64,000 nt of DNA from Cryphonectria parasitica EP155 (Eukaryota; Ascomycota; Sordariomycetes; Diaporthales; Cryphonectriaceae): NCBI RefSeq assembly GCF_011745365.1, contig NW_024468912.1:1364001-1428000 (forward strand), in the 5' to 3' direction. The position numbers and the translations under genes were made by a program. Each line of letters opens with the position of its first letter. Positions within the stretch are counted from its first letter, which is position 1. Positions 31,470-44,100 of this stretch are shown here, in pieces. The notes under the pieces were generated by a model. It did not search any database. It had not been told where the DNA came from and was given only the letters and a program-made list of their open reading frames with translations.

Positions 31470-33336
31470 TGTGTTTACTGCTCGTCTGGGGCTGTTGTGG
31501 TGCAGGAAGGTGGAGGGTTATCTTCCTGTCGCTCTTCAGGTCGTCTTGCTTGACCAGGCATTGGACCGAGACAGGTCACGTCATGCCCGTTGTTGCGGTG
31601 GCGGTCGTACGAGGGAGATGAACTGCGAGATGAACAATTCCAAAGTCAGCAAGTCTGTCTACATTCGAGGATCGCCGTTTCTCTCTGTTGAATGGCAACG
31701 ACTCACCCTCAGGTAGATATGGACGTAAAGCAGCGCGTAGACTGCATAGAGAAGCCTAGAGATCATATTGAAAATACAGAGGAGGAGAGAGTGATCTCCC
31801 CTTCTAAGCCGTCACTCAGTCCCCCACGAGTCCCGAAACTGCCCTGTGCGAGAAAGGGGCCAAGAAATCCAGACTTGTGCCGGCTGAAACGTGTAGTGAC
31901 TGATGAGTTCCTTGAGCCGTCATGCGTTGTAGGCAGCGGGAGTGTCGGAAGGGCGGGAGGGCCATCTCGTCACACGGCGTCGATCCGTAGGGCGTGCTCG
32001 CCGGCTGGGGCCTTGACGTGGGATCGACGGCTTCCAACAGTGGTGACTCGGATCAATGGGAAAGGGTGGGCGTTGAAGGTGACCTGGCGAGGCGGAGCTC
32101 GTCGACGTGTCTCGTTGTTTCCATTGTTCGAGCTTGGGACAGTTCGGAGGGGTTAAGAAACGGGATCATACCATCGCGGCCGAACTCGGTCCCGAGGCGC
32201 TGTTCTCTGCAGGAGCCTGTCTTGGGCATCTCGCGCTGAAGACACTTGCTCCCCACTCGATCGGGGCTAGTAAGAAAGCTACAGCGCATTCTAGGGCATG
32301 TTAAAGTCCCACTAGAACCATTGAGCAGGCCAGTATTTTCAAGGCTGCGGCGCAAGCACACATTCTTCATTCCAGGCGACACTTCACTCTAGTGTAACCT
32401 CCAAACAGAACAGCGCTCACATGAGACTTTGATTATCAAGGGGGCTAAATACTGAAGTGATACTGAAGTGCATAGTAACGTAACGGCCACTGCGGCGAAG
32501 CATCGGGTAGAGACGCCACGCTGCAACGCAACGCAACATGCGTAGACGGCTCGGTTTCGCAACACTTCTGCATGGTCCTGCCGTATAGTCTGCTGTGAGC
32601 TAATGCTGCCATCTTGCTTTCAGGTCAGAGGCAGTGCTCGCATTTTCCATCATGAAGTTGATTGCTTCTTCCTGTTCCCCAAGGAGGGATGGGGACTACA
32701 GCCGGGCTCTGATACTGACAACGGGCATATTGACTCCCTCCCACCGGGCTCGGTTCCGGGTTGCTCCACTCGGGGCCGGTTCGAGGCACGACGGTAGTCC
32801 GAGAACCGTTAGTGACTTGCCTAATGCCTGGAATGTGAGCTGCTAGAGACTTCCTTCCCCCTCCGGCCTCCTTCACCTTTAACACCTCTTCGGTCACGAT
32901 CGAGCATCTGAGAACTACTCCTCGTGCGTGACCTGCGGCGTCCTATGTAGATTGTGGAGGCGGAGGTGACCAAACCCAACGGCTGTATGCATGAGTGCGC
33001 TAACGCAGGACGACCTGCCGTTGCATCTCCGTCATGGTGGTACGCATTCGTATCGGCGGCGGTAGATGCCGGTTCTTTTATTTTAGTATGTTGTTATAAT
33101 AAGCATCCTGTGATGATGCAAAACTGCAAAACAAAGGTGCTTGGCACGCCGTCGTGGTGACATCGTGCCAAATGCGTCGGAATCGTCCCTGGCGTTGGCG
33201 GCAGACGGTCAGACGAGGTGGGGGTCCAATAATGGACGTGTGTATCCGGAGAGTGGTGACGATTAACTGCTGTAGGTGTTACTGTCTATCGATGGGCCAG
33301 ATGAGAGAGATGTGTGGGTCTGCACCAGCCTGGCAC

Positions 33337-33387
<51 letters not shown>

Positions 33388-36300
33388 AATGACGACGACG
33401 GCGACGACGACGACAATGATGATGACAACGAGAGCCGATGGTATGCCGTGATAGTCCTGTGTGTAATATTCAGGACTGCCCATCTTTCCAAAAGGTGATT
33501 CATGATGATACATAACGCTCCACTCGGTTCATGGCGTTTCCTCGTATGCAGGGTCTTCCAAGAACGTCGCCCAATGTGCCTAGATCGGGTGATTGGCGTA
33601 GTGAGACGCACATCGCAGCGGCCCGATGCCACAACTTGTGGTCAGTAATCGCAAAGCCCGAGTCCGTATCAGGAGAAAGTCTCTGGAACCTTTGCTTCAA
33701 TGGAATTGATCTGAGAAGCCCAAGCCCTAGAGGCGATGGTAAGTGCCCCTCGGGTGTCAGATTGCTCTTTACGACACAAGCTTACTGGGGCGTGATTCGC
33801 AGGGTATCACTCGCGTGAGGTTCAAATCACGAGGGACAGAGGCAGACGGGTCCAGACGGTTGCCAGGGCCGCCACTAACATGGCCACCCTCCGAATACCA
33901 GCAGTGAGAGGGCCTGGCGACATAGCGGGACAGCCCGGCGGGGACGACGTGGAGATGCTATTCTACGTGCTTGGCCCGCTCTCCCCTCGTTCGTTCTGGT
34001 CCCGGGCTATCTCGACATCAAGTCACCCTCAGATGCGGATCACGTATATGATCTGTTTAAGTTTGATAGGCCAGGACATCGGAACCGAAAGGAGACAAGA
34101 AGACCTCTGTGAAGGTTTCGCTGATGCGCGCACTGCTAGCGTAGAGATGCCCAGATCCTTCGACAGCCTTAGATCCTGCGTCTGCAGGAACCACGATCCA
34201 TGGATCATGGGAGGGCTTGACTTTGCTAAGGAGGAGCCGCAGCTGCCCCGCCGTGCGACGAGATCCATGTCCAGACCAACTTCGGCTGTCTACCTGACCG
34301 GGGACCGAGGCTTGCCTGAGACTCAACCGGCCTTACGCCTTGTTGATGATGACTTCCACGCGCCCTCGACAACAGATTCAGCCAACGGCAAGGAAGGGAT
34401 GCATGCCAACGTGGCGAACTTCTTCCTCCTCCTTGCACAGCGAAATGAGGCATGCTTAGGCCTTGCTAGGTGGTCTTTTGACAAATTAGCCTTGCTGCCT
34501 GGCCTCCCCTGTTGGACCACGAGGTGATGCTCTATACTACCGATGGTGAGCGCGGGGGCGACTTTGAAGAAGAAAGGAATGCTCCATCTGCGGTTCCGAG
34601 AGCTGTTCACTGCCCCGAAATTGTCCGTGAACATCTGCAGAAAGGGGTGGTTGGATTTCGTTCCTTTTACGGTCTTATTCTTGTCCCATCTCGAGTGTGA
34701 CATCAGGACCAGCAGCCTGGTAAAGTTAATACAGCCTGCAGCGCGCTAGAATCACCACCCTTTCCCCCTTCCGCCCTACGCTGCACGCTGGGTCAAGATT
34801 ATGCATCTCTTATTGGCAAGGCAGATAGGGACCTTCTGGTGCTCTGATGGCCTGAACTCGCCTAGCTTCAGCACTGGGCTACAAATTTACTCATTCAGTC
34901 AGCATACAGCATAAGCCCATGATCAGTCGCCGTCCGCACCAAGAAGTTGACCGAAATAAGGGCTGCGAAACGGCGACGAGGAGGTCTTGCCCGTCTTTCC
35001 CCGCTGCGTCCCTCGTTTCGATTGCTCACAGGTGGCAAGGTGGCTCACTGAACTGACACAGACTGCGGATATGCCGTCATCTCGCCGAACGAGAATCCAG
35101 ATATAGCCAGGGGGATTCATGAGATCCGCAGGGCTGACTGAGGGCGGTCGCGGCTGTGTAGATGAGTATTTGGTATGGTAAGTCTTCTTTTGGTGACACT
35201 GTCTCAATGTCGTGCATTCCTGAGCATCAGTCTTGAGTCAGACACGGGAGAGGAATCGACGAGAGGGAGTGTCCGTTGATTGTGAGTGGAGTAATCTTTT
35301 CCTTGTTTTGTGGTTTCTTTTTCCCCCTCTCAAAATCTGACATTTGTGATAGGAATAGAACCTGTGGGGGGGATTGGTGTGATGAGAAGTGATGGCAACA
35401 ACGGCCAAGGATCGAGGAGGATTGTTTCCTGTGAGAACACAATCAAGGACACCCCTGCAGACAGAACACTCAAGGTACAGTGATGGGCAGGTGGGGTACC
35501 TAGGTACTAAGCCCAAGCCCAAAAGCCCACGTTCCCCGCAGAAGCTTGGGTGGGCGACCCGGAAGATGATTGGCTCAGTTCACTGCATTTGCCGCGGAAG
35601 GTGCTCTGGGAGCGCCTAATTATGGTGGTCACAGCCGATCACCACAGCACTGCGCAGTACCATAGTAAGTAAGTAAGAGCTACCACCATGAGATGTATGT
35701 CTCAGGAAGGACCGACTCTACCATGGTACCTACTGTACTATGGTATTACGGTGATCGTACCTACATGCTATAGCACATTCTACCGTACGCACAGCAGGTC
35801 TTCTCAGGGCTCAGCTCCGGCACTGCGGGCCCACCTGCAGCACATGCTTCCCTATGCTTCTTCAACTTGTTCCATCAAGCTTCCATCGATGCCTGCACCA
35901 CACCATCATTTGCAACTTTTCTTGGATGGCGAGCTAATATCCATGTTCTCACACATACTATTGACATGTACAGCACGAACCATCAATCACATGCCCAATT
36001 ATCAGTTTGATGTGTCACCAGGGCCCTTATGAAGACCACAATGAACAGCCAACCGGTCTCGGATAAACCACCCACCACGTTCTTCATACAGAGCTGTATA
36101 GGCATCAGCGTCCCTCAGACCCTTCTAAATAGTCTCTGTGAGATCAGACAGCTCCATCAAACGATTGCTGAAACCCCCTTTGATGATGCTCTGCGGCCAA
36201 CAGAACTGGCCTGGAATAGGCTCTATCTCCGGTGTCGACTCATTCCTCCCCCCCCCAGATGGAATCCGGCTGACAAGCGACAGCAACCCTGGAGGGCAAC

Positions 36301-38173
36301 CGAGTCCACTTTTCGGCCCCCAAATGGATACCATAGTACCATAGTACTCGAGGGCCCCGGCAAGCATGATAGGTCGACCAAGTACCCTGCGCCACACGCG
36401 GTTGGTACATCTCGGCGTGTCAGCAAAAAAGAAAGATGGGTGGACGGCGATCGGCCGTGCCGCACGCACACAAAGTGACCACGATGGCCGCGGGCAATGA
36501 ACGGTCAGCCAGCTCATCTGCTGTTCGGTTACGATCACAGAAGTGAGGTGCATCAAACGAACGATCTGGAGAGCATAAGCCAGGGGGTCAAGACGAATTG
36601 TGAGCCCGACAGATCAAGAAATATTGATCATCTGAAAATGAATGGAGATGGATAACCAGCAAGCACACCACCGCACAGGGCACAGGACCGAGGGGGGAAA
36701 GAGAGAGAGGGCACATCCGAGGGCTGCCCACAATTTGTCCGCCGTGGAGTGCCGTGGCGTCCACACTTCCATTTCATCTCATGTCCACAATCTCACCCAG
36801 CTCACCCACAGACTCGCCCACTTGGTGTCCCCCCCCCCCCCCACATACACCCTGGTGCCTGTTTACCAACAGCATTGGTCTTCGCTCTCGACCTAAACTT
36901 GCCAGGCTCGAGCCCTAGCCATTAACCCACTACAGCTCATGGTCTGCCGGTGCCGTCTCCCAACGGCCCGCTGCGTGATCGCCTTAAGTCCACTCCCGGT
37001 TCTTAGAGACTCGGGATCAACCTAGTTGGTTGTTATGGGTTATGCTTCAACCGCAGCAGATTGACATCAATATTGAATCTTGAGCTGCCAGGGAGAAACT
37101 ATTGCTGCTGTTCGGCCACGATGTCAGTCTAGGCTCTGAACTGGAAACTCCGGTGCAGCACCAGCTCATCTCGCCTTGGCCCTCTTCTTGCCTCGCTGCG
37201 GAACAAGCAGGGTACTACCACGGTTTGTCTTTTGTCGCTGGGGGTACCGTCGCAGTTGTCGGTCTCCTCTTGGTGTCTGTCAGCCGCTGCGACCGAGCCA
37301 CTCGCTCGGCACCACCCTGCGTACAGTATGGCCGGTGAATGCTGTCGTAGGTGGTGCCTGATTTGTACCATTCCTACAGCCAGCCACCACAGGGTGACAT
37401 CTGGCTTTTTAGGATCCACACTCACCTGAACATTTATGTTGCACATCCATGCTCATCTGCACCCAAGGACGGGGCAGATCCTTTTCCATATCAATGTTCC
37501 TGCACCTGCGGCCAGGCTCTCTGTTCGTCTTTTTTGCGCCCTTGGAATCCTTTTCCTCGCCCCCCCCCCCCCCCCCCCCAAATTCTCTCTTCTTTCTAGG
37601 TCTCTGACCTTTCCCTGGCCTTCGTCATCTGTCAGTGCTTGTCAGCTGCTGCATGGTAATTCTCTTGTCACTACCTTTTTCTTCCGATACACTCCGGGAA
37701 TTCGACAGCCTTGACCTGACTTGACCGGAAGCACACCTTCTCTCACTCTCTCATCGTGACTCCTCACTGCATGAGCTCGCCCTTCCTCATGCTCGCTCCA
37801 ACGGCGGACAACGCTCTTCCCGCGGCCTTTCATTTCGATTTCTGCCTTGCCATTACGATACTCTCTCCGTCTTTTCATTTCTAATCCATTCGACTGCGGC
37901 GTAGACGTCTTGTACCGATTCAGAGATACCCAGCCTGTGCACTCTACTCCCATAGACCTGCTCTTCTATTATTATGACCTGCCGACCAAACCGACGACAA
38001 GAGTCTCCCATAGTCTCACCTTGACTTACCTGAGTCTCGACATCAACGCGCTGTCCGTCGACAGTGCGCCGATCTCAACCCCTCTATCTTTGCGTGCGCG
38101 CGCCGCTCACATGCACTGGTAACCCTGTACATTTCGAACCGCTCCACATCAATCTCCTAGTGGCCCCTCCAGC
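31470..38173. other. 6.7-kb gene-free region
   Basis: No frame here shows a domain, and the longer ones (for example 33880-34527 plus) overlap equally poor frames on the other strand. The region holds a compound microsatellite at 33334-33413, repeated 10-mers TACCATAGTA near 35.66, 35.74 and 36.33 kb, and poly-C runs near 36830 and 37560. The final 600 bp are CT-rich and likely the promoter and leader of the NRPS-derived gene. Decayed transposons or unannotated non-coding RNAs cannot be excluded. Confidence 0.5.
33334..33413. repeat. Compound microsatellite (CA)n(GA)n(GAC)n
   Basis: Contiguous CA, then GA, then GAC repeats in intergenic DNA. Confidence 0.88.
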
Positions 38174-41100
38174 ATGGCCCAGGACACCACCAGACTCGAG
38201 AGAGTCTCTGTCCCTCAGAACGCCGCGAGTTCCGGTAGCCAACAAAAAAGCGGCCGGCCGAGTACGATAGAGGATCGTATTCTCGATTCCTTCGCCAGCT
38301 CCCTGTCATTGTCTCCCGAACGGCTCCGTGAGTCCCTGTCTGCAGATCGGCATGAGAACCAGCGTTCAGGAGACTCCGGCGCAAGCGATATGCCTCTGGC
38401 AAACATAGATGGCCTCACTATTCAGACCAAGGTGTTGGCCGGCTCCAGGACGCTCGCAGATGTAGAAACCAAGGTCGTGCCGCCGTCTGCGCATTCTATG
38501 GCTGCTGAAGTCGTTGATATGGAGTCCTACGAGACGGAGTCTGATGCGACCGAGGAATACCACGATGCGCATACCAATGAGGAGGACCATGACAGTTCTT
38601 CCGAGGACGACTTCGACATGCGGTCTGCTTCTATCATGATTGCGCCCGAAAAGATCCACAGGGCGAGTCGCATGGACTCCATACGGCTCAGGGCTGGAAA
38701 TCAAGACTTCGACAAGCATGTGCGCATGCCGAGCGTGGACGATCCGCCGCCGCCAATGCCGACGAATTCTTTCGAGAAGCCTGGAGAGGTGGAACTTTTT
38801 TTGGGCTCAGAAAAGTCCGTGTCTAAAGTTGTCATCATCAGGCCACGAGCTGGGCTCTTCGAGGAGAAACTGGTCGCCTGCCTGACCCTCACCAGCATAT
38901 CCCCAAATGGGGTTGATCCTTCCAAGGTCGATCTGATCCAGCCAGCACAGATGTTCTTCGCAGGCACGCAGATTGCAACGCTGAAGCAGAACCTCAAGGA
39001 CACCAAGCTTGTCGACGACAAGGCTATACCAGAGGTATGGATTCCGTTGGATAATATGCCTACTGTACCAGAGACGGACGATATCGACCGGAGAAAGCTC
39101 CGGACTTGGGTTCAAAACGCGAATTCCGACATATACGAGCGGGTGATGGGGATTGCGACGGACCAGACTTTGCAGCAGCCAGCTAGCGAGATGGAGAGGG
39201 AGGTTCAGAAACTTGTGGCGCGGGTACTGCACGTTCCTCAGGAGCAAGTGAGCATGAGCTTCACATTCGCATCGTTAGGTGGGGATGAGGCTACGGCTAT
39301 GGCCCTTGTCACAAATGCACGTGTTGAGTCGATCTTTCTGGAGAGCCACGAAATCCTGCAACACAACAATACACTTGCACACCTCGCGGCTTTGGCTACC
39401 CAGCGGGGTGGGCTTGCACACAAATGGACCGCGGACCAGGAAAACAAGGCTGCTGAGGGCAATACGAGCCCGACCTCGACTCACTTCGACCTCTCACCGA
39501 TGCAGAAGCTCTACTTCAACACCAAGATGGGTGGTGACCTGACGCTACGCGACTCGGGCGAGGGGAATTACAGGTTTAACACGTCGCTGCTTTTCCGCGT
39601 CGCCAAGGGATACAGCGTCTACGATATTTCTGCAGCCACGGATGCCGTCGTGGGACATCACGCAATGCTTCGCGCCCGATTTGTCAACGTCCAGGGCGAG
39701 TGGATGCAGCACATACTGCCCAAGGTCGAGGGCTCGTACTCTTTCATGCATTACACCATCAGCACTAATCAGCAGGTCGAGTCCGTTGTTCAGAACACCC
39801 AGGCATCCATCAACGTCGAAGAGGGACCCGTTTTCGCCGTGGCTCACTTCCAGACCACGGATGGCCACCAGATGATCTACGTTGCCGCTCATCACCTCGT
39901 TGTGGATGTGGCGTCGTGGCGACTGATCATTCAAGATATGGACGAGTTATTACAACATGGTAGCCTCTCATCGCAAAGGGCCATGCCGTTCCAGAAGTGG
40001 GCCGAGCTGCAGAAGCTGGACGCGCAGATGCCATCCGGTGGGCTTCCCTTCGAGTTGAGTCCTGGGGATCTGGATTATTGGGGGCTGTTGGACACACCGA
40101 ATACCTATGCAGACGCCAACGAGGCGAGTTTCTCGTTATCCGAGGAGCTGACATCCATCTTGGAGACCACGTGCAATCAGGTGCTGAGGACGGAGTCGGT
40201 TGACATTTATATCGCTGCACTGCTTCTTTCCTTTGCCCAGACGTTTCCAGAAAGACAGATACCGGATGTCTGGAACCAAGAGCATGGTCGGGGCCTGTGG
40301 AACAACGAGATCGACATTTCTGAGACGGTCGGATGGTTCACATCCCTCTGCCCCCTCAACCAACAAATCAATGCCAGCAGCGACTTTGTCGACGTGCTCC
40401 GCCGATTGAAGGATACTCGACGGGCAATACCTCACCGAGGTGCTCACTACTTCGCCAGCAAGTTCTACTCGAATGATGATGGGAACACAGACATGATGAA
40501 CTCAGCACGGCCTCCGTCACCCAATACTCTCCAGATTGCGACTCGTGACTGGCCCATCGAGATACTTTTTAGCTATGCTGGAAATATTCAAAACATTGGC
40601 AGGGAGAATGGCGTCCTCGAGCAGATTGCCCTTCCAGGACGCACACTCGACTCTAGAATTTCCGACATTGGACCTGCGGTAGGCCGAATTTCTCTGTTCG
40701 AGGTCAACACGACGATCGACCAAGGGTCGGCCAGGATCAAGTTTCTTTACAATCGACATAGCCGGCATCTAAATCTGATCAAGTCCTGGATCAGCAACTA
40801 CGAGCACCTGCTTCTCGAGGCCATCGGCCGTTTACGATTTGCTGATCCCGAGTTGACCCTGGCTGATATTCCACAGCTCTGGGCTACTGGTGTCACGTAT
40901 GAGGGACTGGCTACGCTGAACAAGACTGTGGTAAGCGAATTGGGACTAAGTGGCGTTCACGAAGTCGAGGCTGTCTATCCAGTCACTCCCGTACAGCAGA
41001 GTATTCTGGTCAGCCAGGCCAAATCACTTCAGTTTCCTGCCGGCTGCGGAAGGAGACATGGCGAGGAGAACGGCTTTCAGTATATGCCACAGCCGAGCAA

Positions 41101-44100
41101 CCCCGGAAATATGAATGCTTGTCATATTCACGTCATGTACGAGTTCGCAAGTCCAAACGGCGCTCCTGTGGATCTGGCTCGGGTGGTCTCTGCATGGGAT
41201 CAAGTCGTCGCCCATCACTCAGCACTCAGGACCGTCTTTATCGAGAGCATTGCAGAAGAGGGCTTATTCAACGCTGTCGTCTTGAAACGGTGGGCCCCGA
41301 ATATGTTGTTCCTCGATGCAACACCTAGCGAAGATCCGATCGACACGCTGAACAATCTCCCTCCGCTCACTGCTTACCCGGCGGTGAAGAGCGTGCCCAG
41401 ACACAGGCTGACGGTCTGCCACTCCCCCATGAAGACAGTTGTAAAGCTGGACGTGTCAGCTGCCTTATGCGACATGATGAGCGTTAATGGGATGGTTGCA
41501 GATCTGAGGAGAGGGTACGCCACGGGCAGGGCCATTCCAGTCACCAGTGGGGAGGCAGCCGTCTTCTCGTACTCTGGGTACGTCGACATCATGCGCGGAT
41601 TAGACCGAGACAGAAGTATCGCCTGGTGGAAAGAAACTTTAGGAGAGGTCACTCAGCCGTGCCTCTTTCCAAGACTGGACTTCTACTACGGAGGCGACAA
41701 CAAGGACCCAAGCAGGCCAAAGCAATACGCCAGTCTCCATACTGAGATTACCGATGTTCTTTTTCAGAAGGTTGCGGAGTTCTGCCGAGCCCAGAAGACT
41801 ACGATAGGCACAGTGCTGAGGCTAGCTTGGGGATTGGTGCTGCGCGCTGTCACCGGGAGCAGTGACGTGTGTTTTGGCTACAGAGCCCCTGGACGGTCTG
41901 CAACACTCGAAGGCATGAGGTCCGCTGTTGGATGTTTCGCAAATACGATTCCAGTGTCCTTTGACTTGTCTCCGTTCAAACCATTGGCCATCCTTCTCAG
42001 GCAGGTCGAGGATGGTTACAATGCCGCTCTACCACACCAGCATATCACCATGGCAGAGATCAGACATGCCCTGTGCGACGGCAAGAAGGGGGCTGGTCTC
42101 GATGTACAGCTCTTCAACACGTGTTTTGCTTTCACTGAGGAGCCCGCTGACCTGCACAGCCGCTTCACGCAGCCTACGACCTTGGAGCTGCGGAACGTGA
42201 TGAACCACGAAACGACCGACTACGACCTTACAATCAATACGCGTTTTAGCAACGCCACAGGTCGGTTGGTTGTTGATATTGGCCACTCGATCCTCTCGGA
42301 GACGCAGGCTCAGAACATTACGAATACATTTGCACGTGCGGTCATCGCCATACTTCAGTGTGCTTCGCCTGCAGCACATATTGGATCTCTCGATCTGTTC
42401 TCGGACCGCGACTACGCTCAGATTGTGGAATGGACCAACCCATCGGACAGGGATACCCAGCAGCAGAGGACTCTGTTGCACGAGCTCGTCTTTGCGCAGA
42501 GCATCACGCGGCCAGACTGCAAAGCGGTTTGCGCTCATGACGGTGACCTCACATATCTGCAGATCGAGGTTCTTGCCCACCGACTGGCGCACGTTCTGCT
42601 CGAAGCGGGTGTCGTTCCTAAAGGCAATTCAAGGGCTGCAGTGCCAGTCATCCTCGACAAGTCCAAATGGGCACCAGTTGCCCTGCTCGCGATTCTAAAA
42701 GCCGGTGCTGCTTTTGTCCCGGTTGACGCAGACGAGATGGGCTTCGTCGCCAAGATTGCCGAGCATCTCGGGCCTGCAAGCAAGGTGGCTGTCGCCTGCG
42801 TAGCAGCGGCGGAGGCCCTGGACAATGCCGATAATGAAGTTCCCTCGTTCGATCGTGTAATCTGCCTTGACGATGCGCTCATGAAACGCCTGGAACGTGA
42901 GGCTCCCGTTCCTGGACAGCTGCTGCCGCCAAGTAAGCCCGAAGACGTGGCCTGCGTCTTCTTCACGCCAACCTCGTCACGTTCCGTCCGCGGCATCAGC
43001 TTCACGCATGCGTCGCTGTCGACTTGTTTCCTTGGTCAGGGTCCAGTGTGTGGTATCAACAACACGACTCGCGTGCTGCAGCTATCCAGCTTCAATGTTG
43101 ATGTTGCCCTCTCTGAAGTGTTCACCACCCTCGTCAATGGCGGCGTAATGTGTATCCCGACGTCCAGAGACAGATACAGCGATTATACTGGATGTGTGAC
43201 GCGTTTCAGTGCCACCTGGAGCTACATGACGCCCTTGCTTGCTCGCAAGCTGAATGTGGAAATGCTTCCTACGCTCAAGACGGTCTGCTTCCGAACGCGC
43301 GGCTTGGACGAAGACACTTATGAGCCGTGGAGAGGCCGGAAGAGGGTCGTGATGGCTTATGGAGCGCCGGATGTCTGCCCGCTTGGTATCTCTTTTCTCG
43401 AGATTCATGGACCTCACCATCTTCGCGCCATTGGTCGACCTATCGCAGGCTCTGCGTGGATTGTGTCTGGAGAAGACCACAGAAACCTGATGCCCGTCGG
43501 CGCAGTAGGCGAGATGGTCATTGAAGGTCCTACTCTGGGAAAAACTTTCCGCAAGAGTAGCCTTGCTACAGCAGGGGACGATGGCAAAGATGCACCCGAC
43601 ACTCCCACCAGCCCTGGCCACAAGACGCCTTTTGTGCGAGGACACCAGCATCAGAAGAGCATCAGCACCATCGCGACTGAGGATACTGGTCAGGGGAAGA
43701 AGAGATACTACAAGACAGGGCACAGCGTGCGGTATATCGAGGGCGGTCTGATGGAATACGTCTCGTCCAAGCGGGATGACCTGGAGATCAACGGCCGCGT
43801 TGTCAACTTGGCAGAGCTAGAGCAGCAGATCCGCCGTGCTCTGGGGCAGCGCGTCGATGTCATGGTCGAAGCGCTGGCCTTCAAGGGTGAACGTGGACGA
43901 AGCCCTACGCTTGCAGCCTTCCTTGAACTGGGCGGTGACGGGAGTACTGCGGCTCCGCATGCCCTAGATTTGGCTAACCTGGGCGATGAGGTGAAACAGC
44001 GTGTTCATATGGCCAAGAGGATCGTGGAAAAGGCTTTGTTTGGAATAGTGCCCGACTTTATCATCCCGAAGATTTTCATCCCTGTTCGACATCTTCCGAC

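Noticed and set aside
33785..33860. tRNA-like GGTTCAAATC segment
   Set aside because: The stem lengths are wrong for a T arm and no acceptor arm pairs around it.
33880..34527. 215-aa plus-strand frame
   Set aside because: No motif, uneven composition, and an equally long frame on the opposite strand; looks like chance.
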